The notes under the pieces are model-generated. The model worked only from the letters and a program-made list of their open reading frames with translations. It searched no databases and was not told where the DNA came from. A DNA stretch of 64,000 bases. Source: an uncultured Prevotellaceae bacterium. Its GTDB lineage: Bacteria; Bacteroidota; Bacteroidia; Bacteroidales; Bacteroidaceae. The stretch lies in assembly GCA_902789415.1 (NCBI GenBank), contig CADAOD010000014.1, forward strand, positions 1-64,000, read 5' to 3'. Positions within the stretch are counted from its first letter, which is position 1. The number at the start of each line of letters is the position of its first letter. The translations under genes and the position numbers were made by a program. This document shows positions 1 through 6,277 of the stretch, in pieces.

Positions 1-2
1 TC

Positions 3-230
3 ATCCTGGTTAAGACCGAGAAGTCCAACAGGTCAGAGAACAATGTATGGGTCGTCAGCACCCGCAGTTACAAAAAGAAGTACTGCAGAAATGCCCTCAC
101 GGCACTCAGGTACGCCTTCATCCTGAAGAAGCAGACAGGCAGGGACATCGCCCAAGACGCTTTCGACCGCCTTATTCAAGAGATTAGAATCCGTAAGTCA
201 CAAACAATTTCAAAACAAGTACAGTCATGA
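3..230 (+). CDS. Unknown protein, C-terminal fragment
   Basis: This open frame enters from the left edge and ends at a TGA that overlaps the next gene's start (ATGA), so the two genes are translationally linked. The visible 75 residues are basic and rich in Lys, Arg and Gln, with no motif I recognise. The tight overlap with the ArdC-like gene and the strong codon continuity support it as real. Function cannot be assigned; a DNA- or RNA-associated role would be a guess from charge only. Confidence 0.6.
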   Translation: MLVKTEKSNRSENNVWVVSTRSYKKKYCRNALTALRYAFILKKQTGRDIAQDAFDRLIQEIRIRKSQTISKQVQS

Positions 231-1240
231 AAAGTAACAGTTCAACAACAGTCAGCGGTACAGACCGCATCGTCGGACAATTCGCCGACATGATGATCGA
301 GACCATCACCAGCCTCCAGAACGGATGGCGAAAGACATGGATCAGCACCACCGCAAACGGGCGTCCAGTAAACTTCGGCGGTCGCGAGTACAACCGATTC
401 AATGAATTCTTCCTCTACCTGCTGTGTGAAGCCAAGCAGTATCAGTATCCGGTCTTCGTCACGATCAACAAGGCCAATGAGCTGGGAGCGTCGGTCAAGA
501 AAGGTGAGAAATCAGCTCCAGTACTTTTCTGGAAGCTCTACATCAAGGATGCCAGCGGACGGAATATCTCTGAGGACGATTACAGGCAGATGTCTCTTTC
601 TGACCAGCGAGCCTGCGATGTCCATCCAGTACTGAAGTACTACAACGTGTTCAACGTAGAGCAGACGAACCTCGCCGAGGTGCAGCCTGAGAAGCTGAAG
701 AAGCTCGTGGAGTCCAAGTTCGCCGTTCCTGAGCTGCGTAGCACGGACGGTATGTACGAGAACCAGGAGCTGGATGCCGTCATCGAGTCACAGACCTGGA
801 TTTGTCCCGTCGCCTGCAAAGAGCAGGACAGGGCATTCTATTCGCCCGCTACCGACTCCATCACGCTGCCTATGAAGCGACAGTTCAACCTCGGTGGCAC
901 GGATGAAGAGATTTTCCTTGCTGGGCAGGAGTTCTATTCCACGATGCTGCATGAGATGGCTCACTCTACTGGCAGCAAGAACCGCCTGAACCGCCTCGGT
1001 GGCAGTGCATTCGGCTCTGAGGACTATGCCAAGGAGGAACTCGTGGCAGAACTCACAGCAGCGCTCATAGGTCATAGCCTCGGTTTCAACACGCGGGTTC
1101 GTGAGAACAATGCTGCTTACCTCTCCAGCTGGCTGAAGAGCCTGAAAGAGGAGCCGAAGTTCCTCGTCAGCGTACTGTCTGACGTGAGCAAGGCTGCTCA
1201 GATGATTGAGAGTTCGTTGTTTCGCAAGGAGGTGGCTTAG
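227..1240 (+). CDS. ArdC-like antirestriction protein with zincin domain
   Basis: The protein is 337 residues. Residues about 30-150 resemble the ArdC N-terminal ssDNA-binding domain (DUF1738): an NGRPVNFGGREYNRFN stretch, then the conserved pattern of fixing a substrate near a Tyr- and Phe-rich segment. Residues about 180-330 form a metallopeptidase-like domain with the zinc motif HEMAH at 242-246 and a downstream EELVAELTAA helix that may supply the third ligand. ArdC proteins bind single-stranded DNA and protect incoming mobile DNA against restriction. The gene overlaps the preceding gene by four bases and precedes a phosphoribosyltransferase. Protease activity is inferred from the motif only. 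Confidence 0.85.
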   Translation: MKSNSSTTVSGTDRIVGQFADMMIETITSLQNGWRKTWISTTANGRPVNFGGREYNRFNEFFLYLLCEAKQYQYPVFVTINKANELGASVKKGEKSAPVLFWKLYIKDASGRNISEDDYRQMSLSDQRACDVHPVLKYYNVFNVEQTNLAEVQPEKLKKLVESKFAVPELRSTDGMYENQELDAVIESQTWICPVACKEQDRAFYSPATDSITLPMKRQFNLGGTDEEIFLAGQEFYSTMLHEMAHSTGSKNRLNRLGGSAFGSEDYAKEELVAELTAALIGHSLGFNTRVRENNAAYLSSWLKSLKEEPKFLVSVLSDVSKAAQMIESSLFRKEVA

Positions 1241-1268
1241 GCTGCCTCCTTCTTTAATCCGTATCACC

Positions 1269-1793
1269 ATGCTGAAGTACGCATTGTTTGAATATGTTCC
1301 GAAGCGGAACCTCGATAAGGTTTCTTTCGAGCTGCAGGATCTGCATCGTATGATCCTTGGATTCAAGGATGGCAGAAACGTCTACACCCGATGGGCTGCA
1401 AGGCAGTTCGCTCGTGCACTTTCAGCTATGGATATGTCGGATGTCGTTATCGTATGCATACCTGCTAGCACACACTATACGAATGTCAGACGCTGGAAAC
1501 GCTTCTCTGACATGCTTTGCAGAATGACTGGAGCCACCAGCGGCTTCGACCGCGTACAGGTCAGCGGTAGCCGCAAGCGAGCTCATATCACGGGTGAGCA
1601 TGAGCTGGCTACGAATATCAAGCACTACGTGCATATCGATGCCGAATACTTCCGTGGACGTAAAGTCCTGGTCATCGATGATATCTATACTACGGGACAG
1701 TCTTCAGCTGCATTCATAGCAGCTATGGAATCAGCAGGTGCAACAGTCACCATGGCCATGTTCCTCGCCAAGACGAAGAGGTACAGGGTCTGA
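1269..1793 (+). CDS. ComF-type phosphoribosyltransferase-like protein
   Basis: The chosen start gives 174 residues, lies 28 bases after the antirestriction gene and avoids overlap; an upstream in-frame ATG at 1206 would add an Arg-rich tail translated from that gene. The C-terminal half has the PRPP-binding signature VLVIDDIYTTGQS (hydrophobic strand, two Asp, TTG loop) at about residues 135-147. Proteins of this kind resemble ComF and are common on Bacteroidota mobile elements, where the substrate is unknown. A role in nucleotide salvage or DNA uptake is family-level inference. A short hairpin follows directly. Confidence 0.8.
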   Translation: MLKYALFEYVPKRNLDKVSFELQDLHRMILGFKDGRNVYTRWAARQFARALSAMDMSDVVIVCIPASTHYTNVRRWKRFSDMLCRMTGATSGFDRVQVSGSRKRAHITGEHELATNIKHYVHIDAEYFRGRKVLVIDDIYTTGQSSAAFIAAMESAGATVTMAMFLAKTKRYRV

Positions 1794-1826
1794 AAAGGTC
1801 CGTATTTCGGACCCTGTATAATAGAT

Positions 1827-1897
1827 ATTGCGCCTATCGTACCCCGCCCACCCTGGGCCGTGCGCTTTGCTTATGCCCGGTGAACGATAGGCGCAAT
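1827..1897. repeat. 14-base perfect inverted repeat
   Basis: The arms ATTGCGCCTATCGT (1827-1840) and ACGATAGGCGCAAT (1884-1897) are exact reverse complements separated by 43 bases. The second arm runs straight into a GGGGC-AAA-GCCCC hairpin. No T-tract follows, so it is not an ordinary terminator. Confidence 0.8.
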
Positions 1898-2318
1898 GGG
1901 GCAAAGCCCCCGTTGTCTAATGGCCCACCCTCATTCCCCTGCGCACCTGAACGTTCATAATTCGACACTGTCAGATGAACAGACAGAGTCATTCACGTCC
2001 TCCATACAGCACGCGCACCATGTCACCACGCCCCTGCTGCCTGAACCCGTTCCGCTCCGTTGCGCATTAGCCGATGAGAGAGTCTTATCGGCTGATATGT
2101 GGTGGTTCGCATCGAAGAGAGTATGACTGTCATCACGCAGGCTTAGACAACATTCATACACACATCGATGACGTGCCTCTGGCACCACCGCCACGTATCA
2201 GCCAGGCACACTCCTCGGCTGATGCTCCACTATGCTCCACGAGTTCTGACTGCAGTTTCGGATGACATCGTGCCACGCTGTATGCACGTATAAATACGTG
2301 AAGGTGCTTGCCTAACCC

Positions 2319-2341
2319 AGCCACAAAAATGTGGCTTTTTC
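2319..2341 (+). terminator. Intrinsic terminator
   Basis: The stem is AGCCAC/GTGGCT around an A-rich loop, followed by a run of T. It would end transcripts coming through the structured interval. Confidence 0.65.
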
Positions 2342-2391
2342 CTCCCGAAATGTTAAATCTTCAGCTAAAACTAAAAATAATTATTTAATTA

Positions 2392-2423
2392 TTTGGTTAA
2401 TAAAGAAATTATTATTATCTTTG
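2392..2423 (+). promoter_or_regulatory. Bacteroidota-type promoter
   Basis: TTTG at 2392-2395, 20 bases, TATCTTTG at 2416-2423. The spacing and both boxes match the consensus. It faces the 58-residue gene that starts 45 bases downstream. Confidence 0.8.
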
Positions 2424-2468
2424 TAGCGTCAAAAGAAACATATAGTCAAACAATTAAAATTAAAGCAA

Positions 2469-2645
2469 ATGCCTACAAGAAAAGAAGCAGAAGAATTCAA
2501 AGAGGCGCTTCAACAGGAAATGCTCAAGATTCAGAATTCAAATCTTCCAGACAAAATCAAGGATGAACTTCTAAACATCTACCTTGAAAAATGGAAAGCA
2601 GCAAATGAAGCACTACTTGGTTTAGGAATTCCACTAGAAGATTAA
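2469..2645 (+). CDS. Small unknown protein (58 residues)
   Basis: This short gene begins ATG CCT ACA AGA, 45 bases after a consensus promoter, and ends TAA. The product is 58 residues, highly charged and predicted helical, with no recognised motif. It uses A- and T-rich codons, unlike the GC-richer structural genes to the right. A GCCCC-GAAA-GGGGC hairpin (2655-2668) separates it from the DUF5053-like gene 46 bases on, and the two probably share the promoter. The regulatory position and size suggest a small phage control or accessory protein; that is inference. Confidence 0.6.
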   Translation: MPTRKEAEEFKEALQQEMLKIQNSNLPDKIKDELLNIYLEKWKAANEALLGLGIPLED

Positions 2646-2691
2646 CACAGGGAAGCCCCGAAAGGGGCAACCCTTTAAAAAAACAAAAGAT

Positions 2692-3132
2692 ATGAGGAAA
2701 TTAGACGATTACATTCAGAATCCTACGCATAAGCTCATCGCAGAGGCTTATAGGAAGGCTAAGACTCCTGAAGAGAAAGAGGCTGCAGCGCGTTACCAAC
2801 ACGAACTGGAGAGTGCTATGTCCCCTGAAGAGTTGGAAAAATATCAAAAGGAGTTTGTTGAGGATCACTACCGTATGCTAGATGCGATTCAAGAGGATAT
2901 TGACGAATGGGTGGTAGAGGCCATCAAGAAGAAGATGGGTGATACACCTAAGTTCATCAATTGGTCACAGATTGCGGCTACCTATTTCGGTAAGAGTCAG
3001 TCATGGCTTATGCAGCGCATCAATGGAAATACTGTGAATGGCAAGGAGGCACACTTCAAACCCGCTGAAGCTAAACAGTTGGAGGCTGCACTACATGATT
3101 TAGGTCATAAACTCTTGGCAATTGCCTTATAG
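2692..3132 (+). CDS. DUF5053-like protein
   Basis: The protein is 146 residues. The N-terminal half is a charged helix-rich segment; the C-terminal half contains FINWSQIAATYFGKSQSWLMQRING, whose layout (Trp-Ser-Gln, Tyr-Phe-Gly-Lys-Ser, Trp-Leu) I recognise as DUF5053, a Bacteroidota family of unknown function common on prophages and mobile elements. The segment resembles a helix-turn-helix, so DNA binding is possible. A strong terminator follows at 3167-3195, closing a two-gene unit with the small gene upstream. Family assignment is from memory of the motif, not from a search. Confidence 0.7.
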   Translation: MRKLDDYIQNPTHKLIAEAYRKAKTPEEKEAAARYQHELESAMSPEELEKYQKEFVEDHYRMLDAIQEDIDEWVVEAIKKKMGDTPKFINWSQIAATYFGKSQSWLMQRINGNTVNGKEAHFKPAEAKQLEAALHDLGHKLLAIAL

Positions 3133-3166
3133 GCTTTTGTTTCTTTTGACATCTACAAGAGTCCAT

Positions 3167-3195
3167 GCCCCGACCTCGAATAGGCCGGGGCTTTT
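3167..3195 (+). terminator. Intrinsic terminator
   Basis: The stem GCCCCG/CGGGGC, extended inward by CCT/AGG, is followed by TTTT. It sits 34 bases after the DUF5053-like stop codon. Confidence 0.8.
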
Positions 3196-3596
3196 CATGT
3201 CGTATGGCACGCCATGACCGCGGATATGGCTCGGATTGACGTAGGCGATGGCGACACAAGGCGTTTGTTTACACAAGTAAAAAGTCCTTACATATTCCGC
3301 TTAAAAAAGGGAGGCAATTGCCTCGGGAGCGTAGGGCGGTGCGGGCAGTGCTTTCAGCAGTGGGGCGCTTTTTTCGCGCCCCACACCCCTGAAACGCCGA
3401 TAAATAGGGACTTTTATCGTCGATGAGTGTGGAATTTTTGCAAAAATCGACCCAAATTGCCGCCTCTCGATGCAGCAATTCGGGGCCCAAAGCGGAAAAA
3501 CGTGGTCAATTGCCGTCCTGCGGATGCCGATTGCCACACGTTTTGATTAAAAAACAAAAAAGTCGGCTGCAGGTGCATTCTTCTCAGAAAAAATGC
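3196..3596. other. Non-coding interval with clustered hairpins
   Basis: I see no convincing gene. The stretch contains a palindrome GAGGCAATTGCCTC at 3311-3324, a 9-base stem GTGGGGCGC/GCGCCCCAC at 3360-3384 around a T-rich loop, a CGATAAA/TTTATCG stem at about 3398-3420, and a longer imperfect stem at about 3496-3544 whose outer arms are AAACGTG and CACACGTTT. CAATTGCC or its complement occurs repeatedly. The density of symmetry is typical of operators, origins or structured RNA, but no known class is recognised. Confidence 0.5.
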
Positions 3597-3597
3597 T

Positions 3598-3605
3598 TAC
3601 CTTTG
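3598..3605 (+). promoter_or_regulatory. Probable promoter of a short RNA
   Basis: TACCTTTG matches the -7 box exactly; the -33 box is weak. The predicted transcript starts near 3611. Confidence 0.55.
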
Positions 3606-3610
3606 CCGAC

Positions 3611-3685
3611 GTGATTAAATTCTGCAAACATTAGTCACATATTTCAGTAAACAACATCCCTCGCTTGTGAAAGCCAGGGATTTTT
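3611..3685 (+). ncRNA. Candidate small RNA (about 75 nt)
   Basis: A promoter at 3598-3605 is followed within 80 bases by a terminator (ATCCCT-c-GCTT / AAGC-c-AGGGAT, then T5) at 3656-3685. No open frame fits between them. The start is inferred from the usual distance to the -7 box. No known family is recognised. Confidence 0.4.
3656..3685 (+). terminator. Intrinsic terminator
   Basis: Two stacked stems, ATCCCT/AGGGAT and GCTT/AAGC, close on a GTGA loop and are followed by T5. Confidence 0.75.
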
Positions 3686-3724
3686 CGTTTCTTTTATGTT
3701 TTTTGTATTTGTTCTGCGCTTAAA

Positions 3725-3756
3725 TTTGCATTTTTCAATTTTATTGTTTACTTTTG
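3725..3756 (+). promoter_or_regulatory. Bacteroidota-type promoter
   Basis: TTTG 3725-3728, 20 bases, TACTTTTG 3749-3756, placed 24 bases before the ATG of the 68-residue gene. Confidence 0.8.
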
Positions 3757-3780
3757 CTCCATATAATATAGTTACAACTT

Positions 3781-3987
3781 ATGTGTAAGGTAAATAAGAA
3801 AACGATAACTCGCGTAAACAATAATATGATAAGCCGCGTGAAGTTGGGTACCATCCATTTCCAAAAATCATTGGATGGTTACTTGGTTGTTCCAATCCAC
3901 GCGCTTGGATCCTACCCGTACAGAATTTCTATCGACAGAGTGAATGAAATCTACGGCAAGGCACGCCGTAGTGCGATTGGTAAGTGA
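3781..3987 (+). CDS. Small unknown protein (68 residues)
   Basis: The ATG lies just after a consensus promoter, which decides the start. The product is basic at both ends, with a central patterned segment (strand-like, Tyr and Val rich) and a C-terminal helix, and no recognised motif. Position and size would fit a small DNA-binding phage regulator, but no helix-turn-helix is clear. It stands alone: the next gene has its own promoter. Confidence 0.55.
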   Translation: MCKVNKKTITRVNNNMISRVKLGTIHFQKSLDGYLVVPIHALGSYPYRISIDRVNEIYGKARRSAIGK

Positions 3988-4111
3988 TATGAGAAAATTG
4001 CAAACCGCGTGTTAAAATCGCCGTTTTTTAATGCGAAATGCGATTTTCGGCGATATTTCTGCCCTTTTTCCACCGATTTCCGCGTTTTTGCGTAGTTTTT
4101 TTCCATTTTTA

Positions 4112-4142
4112 TTTGCTCATTTCGATTTTTTTCTCATCTTTG
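4112..4142 (+). promoter_or_regulatory. Bacteroidota-type promoter
   Basis: TTTG 4112-4115, 19 bases, CATCTTTG 4135-4142 (one mismatch in the -7 box). It faces the secreted-protein gene at 4169. Confidence 0.65.
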
Positions 4143-4168
4143 CTACTGGTATTTATAATTTATGGCTT

Positions 4169-4600
4169 ATGAAAAAAGTAATTATTGTTTTAATGATGGC
4201 TCTTATGAGCCTTTGTGCTCAGGCACAGAATGTCTTACAATCTATGGATAAATATCCTGTGTATTGTAATGTTATGGGGTATAACTTCTGGGGCGTTGGC
4301 AAAGTAAAAGTGCAACTGGACCTCGGTCGTAAAGCAAATAGTAAAGGATTTGATTCCCTGTATGATGAAAATGGTAAAAAGATGAAGTTTAATACTATGG
4401 TAGCTGTTCTAAATTATATGGGGCTACGTGGTTGGAAATGTATAAATACCTATTATATAACAAAGGGTAATACCAATGTTATCCATTACCTTCTTGAAAA
4501 GTGGGTGACATCAGATGAGGAGGTTATTGAAGGTTTATCATTGCAAACTGATACTGATGAACCTTGGAAACCAGGTAAAACAGGTGATGATGTGTATTGA
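4169..4600 (+). CDS. Secreted protein of unknown function, probable cargo gene
   Basis: The start is at 4169 because it opens a clear signal peptide (MKKVIIVLMMALMSLCAQAQ) and sits 27 bases after a promoter; the longer frame from 4031 would translate promoter DNA. The mature part is about 123 residues, Tyr- and Lys-rich, with no recognised domain. Signal peptidase I cleavage after AQA is likely; the Cys does not sit in a good lipobox. It has its own promoter and A+T-rich composition unlike the virion genes, as expected of a gene expressed from the lysogen. Function is unknown. Confidence 0.7.
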   Translation: MKKVIIVLMMALMSLCAQAQNVLQSMDKYPVYCNVMGYNFWGVGKVKVQLDLGRKANSKGFDSLYDENGKKMKFNTMVAVLNYMGLRGWKCINTYYITKGNTNVIHYLLEKWVTSDEEVIEGLSLQTDTDEPWKPGKTGDDVY

Positions 4601-4646
4601 GCAAAAGGTATATTTTGATAAAAAAATTAAATTTTTCCCGAAATCT

Positions 4647-4678
4647 CTTGCAGGTTTCGGGATTATTGTTTATCTTTG
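4647..4678 (+). promoter_or_regulatory. Promoter of the structured leader
   Basis: CTTG 4647-4650, 20 bases, TATCTTTG 4671-4678. A CCCGAAA/TTTCGGG symmetry (4637-4661) overlaps the -33 region. The transcript should start near 4683, at the first copy of the 14-base repeat. Confidence 0.7.
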
Positions 4679-4682
4679 CCCT

Positions 4683-4960
4683 CGCTAAAGAACAGTGGTA
4701 GTCCACTCGTCAGGGCGCACGTCAGACGCTCAGCTTTATCAGCCGGGCATTTTTATTGCCAAGAAGTCACAGGAAGATGTAAAAGGGCATAGGCCTGAGG
4801 GAGCTATCCTAACATCCAGTCCGAATGATAACGACGGCTGCCATTCCGAGAATTGAATTTGCCCTTCGGGTGAGTCACTGTTCTTTAGCAACGGGATGTG
4901 CAGCCGTTTCTCTGTCTCCTCGCCAGTGGGGTTCGCTGGCATGCTAAAGAACAGTGCATT
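4683..4960 (+). ncRNA. Structured leader RNA with three-copy 14-base repeat
   Basis: This 278-base interval has no gene. GCTAAAGAACAGTG occurs at 4684-4697 and 4943-4956, and its reverse complement CACTGTTCTTTAGC at 4876-4889. The middle arm can pair with either outer copy but not both at once. The last copy ends five bases before the next ATG. Local hairpins include AGTGG-TAGT-CCACT (4694-4707), GGCA/TGCC around 4745-4759, and GCCAG/CTGGC (4922-4940). A mobile repeat with 14-base terminal inverted repeats (4684-4889) is an alternative reading. Confidence 0.5.
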
Positions 4961-5248
4961 ATGCAACAGTTAACATTACAGTTCGAGGGCTATGCCGACG
5001 AGATGCATCACCCCATCGACGCTTCTGCAGCGAAACAGCAGGCAGCACACGCCATCCGTAGTGGCGCTGGTGCCGTGGTTAACAATTGTTCCCACGTTGG
5101 GAAAAATTTATTCCCTCGTTGGGAAGTAAAAATTCCCTCGTTGGGAATAACTCTCACTAAGGCTAATCTGGGCGATGCATGCCTGGCAGCCGTATCCGTT
5201 GTGGGCGGTTTCGCCCTTATGTTCCTCGCAGCACTCATTCAAGGTTAG
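4961..5248 (+). CDS. Small membrane protein with palindromic repeat insert
   Basis: The product is 95 residues, starting at MQQLTLQF. The start at 4961 was chosen because an upstream in-frame ATG would lie inside the structured leader. The last 23 residues form one hydrophobic helix, so a single-pass protein with a mostly soluble N-terminus is likely. Residues about 42-63 are encoded by three palindromes spaced 22 bases apart, which put the same DNA word in three different reading frames. The family is unknown. A possible translational control by the leader is discussed under findings. Confidence 0.6.
   Translation: MQQLTLQFEGYADEMHHPIDASAAKQQAAHAIRSGAGAVVNNCSHVGKNLFPRWEVKIPSLGITLTKANLGDACLAAVSVVGGFALMFLAALIQG
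5089..5147. repeat. Three 15-base palindromes at 22-base spacing, inside a gene
   Basis: TTCCCACGTTGGGAA at 5089 and TTCCCTCGTTGGGAA at 5111 and 5133. Each is a TTCCC/GGGAA stem with a 5-base centre. The 22-base period is not a multiple of three, so the three copies encode three different peptides. Confidence 0.85.
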
Positions 5249-5252
5249 GCTT

Positions 5253-5579
5253 ATGGATTACGATGAATACAGGGCCTTTGTCATCACTAACGACGAAGCA
5301 ATGCGAGATACTCGCCGCCATCAGGCTGATGAGCATCGTGAGCTGCAGGACATGATCAATAAGCGTCGACATGATGCCGCGCAGCGCTACCATGACGAAC
5401 TGACCGTTCTCTCAGGTATAGAGCGAGACCGTGCCAAGGCTATCTCAGAGAAATATAAGACCGAGCGCATGCGTCTCTATCTGGAGCGTGCCAAGGTGCA
5501 CGACCAGTGGAAACAGGAGCATGGTATAGAGAATGCTCCAGCTTACGTTGAACTGCCAAAAAAAGGAGAAACCGAGTAA
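5253..5579 (+). CDS. Coiled-coil protein of unknown function
   Basis: The product is 108 residues from MDYDEYRAF. It is almost entirely charged, with heptad-like spacing of Leu, Ile and Ala through residues about 15-85, so a long coiled coil is likely. The stop overlaps the next gene's ATG by one base, making an operon with the two small genes that follow. Small coiled-coil proteins just upstream of phage structural genes can be scaffold or terminase-small-subunit-like, but nothing here proves that. Confidence 0.6.
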   Translation: MDYDEYRAFVITNDEAMRDTRRHQADEHRELQDMINKRRHDAAQRYHDELTVLSGIERDRAKAISEKYKTERMRLYLERAKVHDQWKQEHGIENAPAYVELPKKGETE

Positions 5580-5800
5580 TGGCAAAGTCAATTCCATTTA
5601 CCCCTGCGGCTATAAAAGCCATCAATGATTTCTGCGATCCTGAGGAACTCGAGGTTCGTGCCCAGCTGATGGACGAACTCGTGGGTTTCTTCCTGGAGAG
5701 CGACGAAGTGGATGATCACCGTGCACGCGACTATGCCCGTGCGCTGCGCCTCTTGAAGAATGATTTGCAAAATTTATTATTAACCACTAAAAGTGAATAG
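5579..5800 (+). CDS. Small unknown protein (73 residues)
   Basis: The ATG overlaps the stop of the coiled-coil gene by one base, so the two are probably translationally coupled. The product is acidic and predicted helical, with no motif recognised. It is followed five bases later by another small acidic protein. Reading frame continuity and the operon packing are the evidence that it is a gene. Confidence 0.6.
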   Translation: MAKSIPFTPAAIKAINDFCDPEELEVRAQLMDELVGFFLESDEVDDHRARDYARALRLLKNDLQNLLLTTKSE

Positions 5801-5805
5801 CAGTT

Positions 5806-6132
5806 ATGAGTGAAATGAGTGATAAGATACGCGAGAGAGTAGAGAAATGGCTGGAGTCGCTCGATGAGACCGAGAAGGCACAGGCCGAGTTGTTGGATTC
5901 TTACTTCACCTTCCGTCGCAACCTGCCCGAGGAAGATAAGGGCTTGGGCCGCGCCGTAGAGGAACCTAAGACCACAGAGGATATCATCGATGACTTGATG
6001 CCGATGATGAACATGTCGAAGGATGTGGTGGTAGGCTGGTTGATTTCACACGATTACCACATCACCACCGTGGCCGACGGTTCACCCCGTTGGGCTATAT
6101 GGCGGTATGTCGATACGTCAGTTCTGACTTAA
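5806..6132 (+). CDS. Small unknown protein (108 residues)
   Basis: The product has a charged helical N-terminal half and a C-terminal segment (about residues 65-105) with a hydrophobic VVVGWLISHDYHITTV stretch that could be a small winged-helix or similar fold. The protein is acidic overall. It is the last gene of a four-gene unit of small proteins (95, 108, 73 and 108 residues) that ends at the terminator at 6184-6220. Function is unknown; position just before the structural block suggests a phage regulatory or packaging role. Confidence 0.6.
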   Translation: MSEMSDKIRERVEKWLESLDETEKAQAELLDSYFTFRRNLPEEDKGLGRAVEEPKTTEDIIDDLMPMMNMSKDVVVGWLISHDYHITTVADGSPRWAIWRYVDTSVLT

Positions 6133-6183
6133 TCATGCGCAAATAGAGATCTAACATTTTTTTTTTGAAAGGTTCAATTCCCC

Positions 6184-6220
6184 CCGGTGGCCCGTCGTGA
6201 TGATGCGCCACCGGTTTTTT
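6184..6220 (+). terminator. Intrinsic terminator
   Basis: The stem CCGGTGGC/GCCACCGG is followed by T6. It separates the small-gene operon from the structural block. Confidence 0.85.
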
Positions 6221-6250
6221 GTTGTATTTTTACTTTCCGCCTGGTATGGT

Positions 6251-6258
6251 TACCTTTG
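6251..6258 (+). promoter_or_regulatory. Probable promoter of the structural block
   Basis: TACCTTTG matches the -7 box exactly; the -33 region is T-rich without a clear TTTG. It follows a terminator and precedes the first large structural gene by 20 bases. Confidence 0.6.
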
Positions 6259-6277
6259 CCGAAAAGTTGTAAATGCA

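Larger units (their letters stand above)
1794..2391. other. Non-coding, hairpin-rich interval
   Basis: I see no convincing gene in this stretch. It holds a small hairpin at 1797-1813 (GGTCCG/CGGACC), a perfect 14-base inverted repeat with arms at 1827-1840 and 1884-1897, a 5-base GGGGC/GCCCC hairpin at 1898-1910, a 7-base CACGTAT/ATACGTG hairpin at 2285-2300 and a terminator-like hairpin at 2319-2341. Short open frames on both strands here are rich in Cys, His and Ser and have no start context. The interval could be a structured transcript or a replication or transfer site; neither can be shown from sequence alone. Confidence 0.5.

Noticed and set aside
1896-2265. Short open frames between the phosphoribosyltransferase and the 58-residue gene
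   Set aside because: They lie in hairpin-rich DNA, have biased Cys/His/Ser content, lack start context and overlap each other on both strands.
3214-3614. Several 60-80 codon frames on both strands
   Set aside because: They cover the palindrome cluster and the small-RNA promoter and have no plausible start or protein-like composition.
4684-4889. Miniature transposable element with 14-base inverted ends
   Set aside because: Possible but not preferred: no flanking target duplication is seen, and a third copy of the repeat sits at the start codon of the next gene.
5089-5147. CRISPR-like repeat array
   Set aside because: Only three 15-base palindromes with 7-base gaps, inside an open reading frame, with no cas genes nearby.
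6165-6190. T-arm-like GGTTCAATTCC before a GC-rich stem, suggesting a tRNA remnant
   Set aside because: No matching acceptor, D or anticodon arms lie upstream, and the GC-rich stem is part of a terminator.
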